From Leucobacter triazinivorans (GTDB lineage: Bacteria > Actinomycetota > Actinomycetes > Actinomycetales > Microbacteriaceae), in assembly GCF_004208635.1 (NCBI RefSeq), contig NZ_CP035806.1, forward strand, positions 62,001 to 126,000: a DNA stretch of 64,000 nucleotides, given 5' to 3'. Shown piece after piece: positions 63,087 through 64,000 of the stretch. Position numbers and translations under genes: made by a program. The notes beneath the pieces are model-generated. The model searched no databases. It saw only the letters and a list, made by a program, of their open reading frames with translations, and was not told the origin of the DNA. Every line of letters starts with the position of its first letter. Position 1 is the first letter of the stretch.

Positions 63087-64000
63087 ATGCTTGAGGGTAT
63101 CGAGGGGCCGCGTGATCTGGACGGGCTGGATCCCGAAGAGCTGCGACAGCTCGCCGCCGAGATCCGGGAGTTCCTGATCGCCGAGGTCGCGAAGACCGGG
63201 GGCCATCTCGGGCCCAACCTCGGCGTGGTCGAGCTGACGATCGCCCTGCATCGCGTGTTCGACTCGCCGCGGGATCCCATCGTGTTCGACACGGGCCACC
63301 AGAGCTATGTGCACAAGCTGCTGACCGGGCGCAAGGACTTCGCCCGCCTGCGTCAGCGCGGGGGCCTCGCCGGATACCCGCAGCGAGCGGAGTCGCCGCA
63401 CGACGTGGTCGAGAGCTCGCACGCCTCGAGCTCGTTGAGCTGGGCGGACGGGATCTCGCGGGCATTCGCGCGCCGTGCAGTCGCGGACCCCGAACAGGGC
63501 GATCGCCATGTGGTCGCCGTCGTGGGCGACGGCGCGCTCACCGGGGGAATGACCTGGGAAGCGCTGAACAACATCACGGACGACAACGATCGCAACCTCG
63601 TGATCGTCGTCAACGACAACGGCCGCTCGTACGCGCCCACCATCGGCGGCATGGCCCGCTTCCTCAACTCGGTGCGCACGACGTCGAGCTACCGGGAGCT
63701 GCAGGAGGGGAGCGAGAAGCTCTTCTCGGCGTTCGGCACGCCGGGCCGCACGGTCTACCGCGCCGCCCGCGGTGCCATGCGCGGCATCGCGAGCCGCGCC
63801 TCGGGAAACCAGGATCTGTACTCCAACCTCGACATCAAGTACGTCGGCCCGGTCGACGGGCACGATCTCGAGGCGGTCGAGCAGGCGCTGCGGCAGGCGA
63901 AGGAGTACGGCAGGCCGGCGCTCGTGCACGTGATTACGGAGAAGGGCCGCGGATACGCGCCGGCCGAGAACGACCTCGCCGACCAGTTCCACTCCGTCGG
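63087..64000 (+). CDS. dxs: 1-deoxy-D-xylulose-5-phosphate synthase, N-terminal part
   Basis: The first 304 residues of a thiamine-diphosphate enzyme that joins pyruvate and glyceraldehyde 3-phosphate, the first step of the MEP isoprenoid pathway; the rest is beyond the right edge. [60 protein letters not shown] and the cofactor motif [18 protein letters not shown] with [16 protein letters not shown] are standard Dxs. TAGACT lies six bases before the ATG at 63087 and there is no ribosome site, so the mRNA is probably leaderless. It follows acnA after a hairpin terminator. Confidence 0.95.
   Translation, partial: MLEGIEGPRDLDGLDPEELRQLAAEIREFLIAEVAKTGGHLGPNLGVVELTIALHRVFDSPRDPIVFDTGHQSYVHKLLTGRKDFARLRQRGGLAGYPQRAESPHDVVESSHASSSLSWADGISRAFARRAVADPEQGDRHVVAVVGDGALTGGMTWEALNNITDDNDRNLVIVVNDNGRSYAPTIGGMARFLNSVRTTSSYRELQEGSEKLFSAFGTPGRTVYRAARGAMRGIASRASGNQDLYSNLDIKYVGPVDGHDLEAVEQALRQAKEYGRPALVHVITEKGRGYAPAENDLADQFHSV

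Overview
The window is high-GC DNA with strong G/C third-position preference, frequent GTG and TTG starts, and many apparently leaderless genes. Gene content is that of an actinobacterium, most likely a member of the Microbacteriaceae close to Leucobacter. This is an inference from gene families: coproporphyrin-type heme genes, a PucR-type regulator beside fabD-fabH-acpP-fabF, homodimeric aceE, the sucB/DUF4191/RDD/glnA/glnE/glnA2 block, sepH, DUF3093, DUF4193, DUF3710, DUF3159 and DUF7455. It is almost entirely chromosomal core genome. I see no phage, insertion sequence, CRISPR array or defence island.

Layout. 1-4155: start of a 3-methyladenine glycosylase gene, a DUF308 membrane protein, yaeQ and a large arylsulfatase. 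4222-9382: a CAT-anticodon tRNA, glutathione peroxidase, an FCD-type regulator divergent from the heme pair cpfC-chdC, dps and a class-I amidotransferase. 9466-17186: the fatty acid operon fabD-fabH-acpP-fabF, a FasR-like regulator and aceE. 17370-25835: a GlxA-type regulator divergent from an isochorismatase-fold hydrolase, tRNA-Val, and redox, transport and cell-wall genes. 25896-30170: a long glyceraldehyde-3-phosphate dehydrogenase divergent from the methionine importer metQ-metN-metI. 30208-34178: Nif3-like protein, a coiled-coil protein with a decayed zinc ribbon, RNase P RNA, a bifunctional-nuclease family protein, map and a SPOR-like small protein. 34305-45495: the nitrogen and 2-oxoacid block (glnA2, glnE, glnA1, RDD, DUF4191, sucB, lpdA). 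45676-54512: PAC2 protein, primary sigma factor, DUF7455 protein, parE, a guanidine-I riboswitch with an EamA transporter, and parC. 54523-64000: phosphodiesterase, sepH, DUF4193, DUF3093, dut, DUF3710, DUF3159, acnA and the first half of dxs.

How it fits together. The glutamine synthetase block contains two synthetases and the adenylyltransferase that modifies them. A well-formed four-pentamer GlnR-type box lies upstream of glnA1 and a weaker one upstream of glnA2. aceE, sucB and lpdA supply 2-oxoacid dehydrogenase functions and depend on lipoate, yet lipB and lipA, which sit between sucB and the DUF4191 gene in Mycobacterium, are absent from that position. Several metabolic genes have readable control elements: a palindrome in the cpfC promoter, an iron-box-like site at dps, a palindrome at the acnA promoter, a SigH/SigR-like promoter at the sigma factor gene, and a guanidine riboswitch in front of an EamA exporter. 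About a dozen genes have a -10-like hexamer exactly 6 or 7 bases before the start codon, which predicts leaderless mRNAs.
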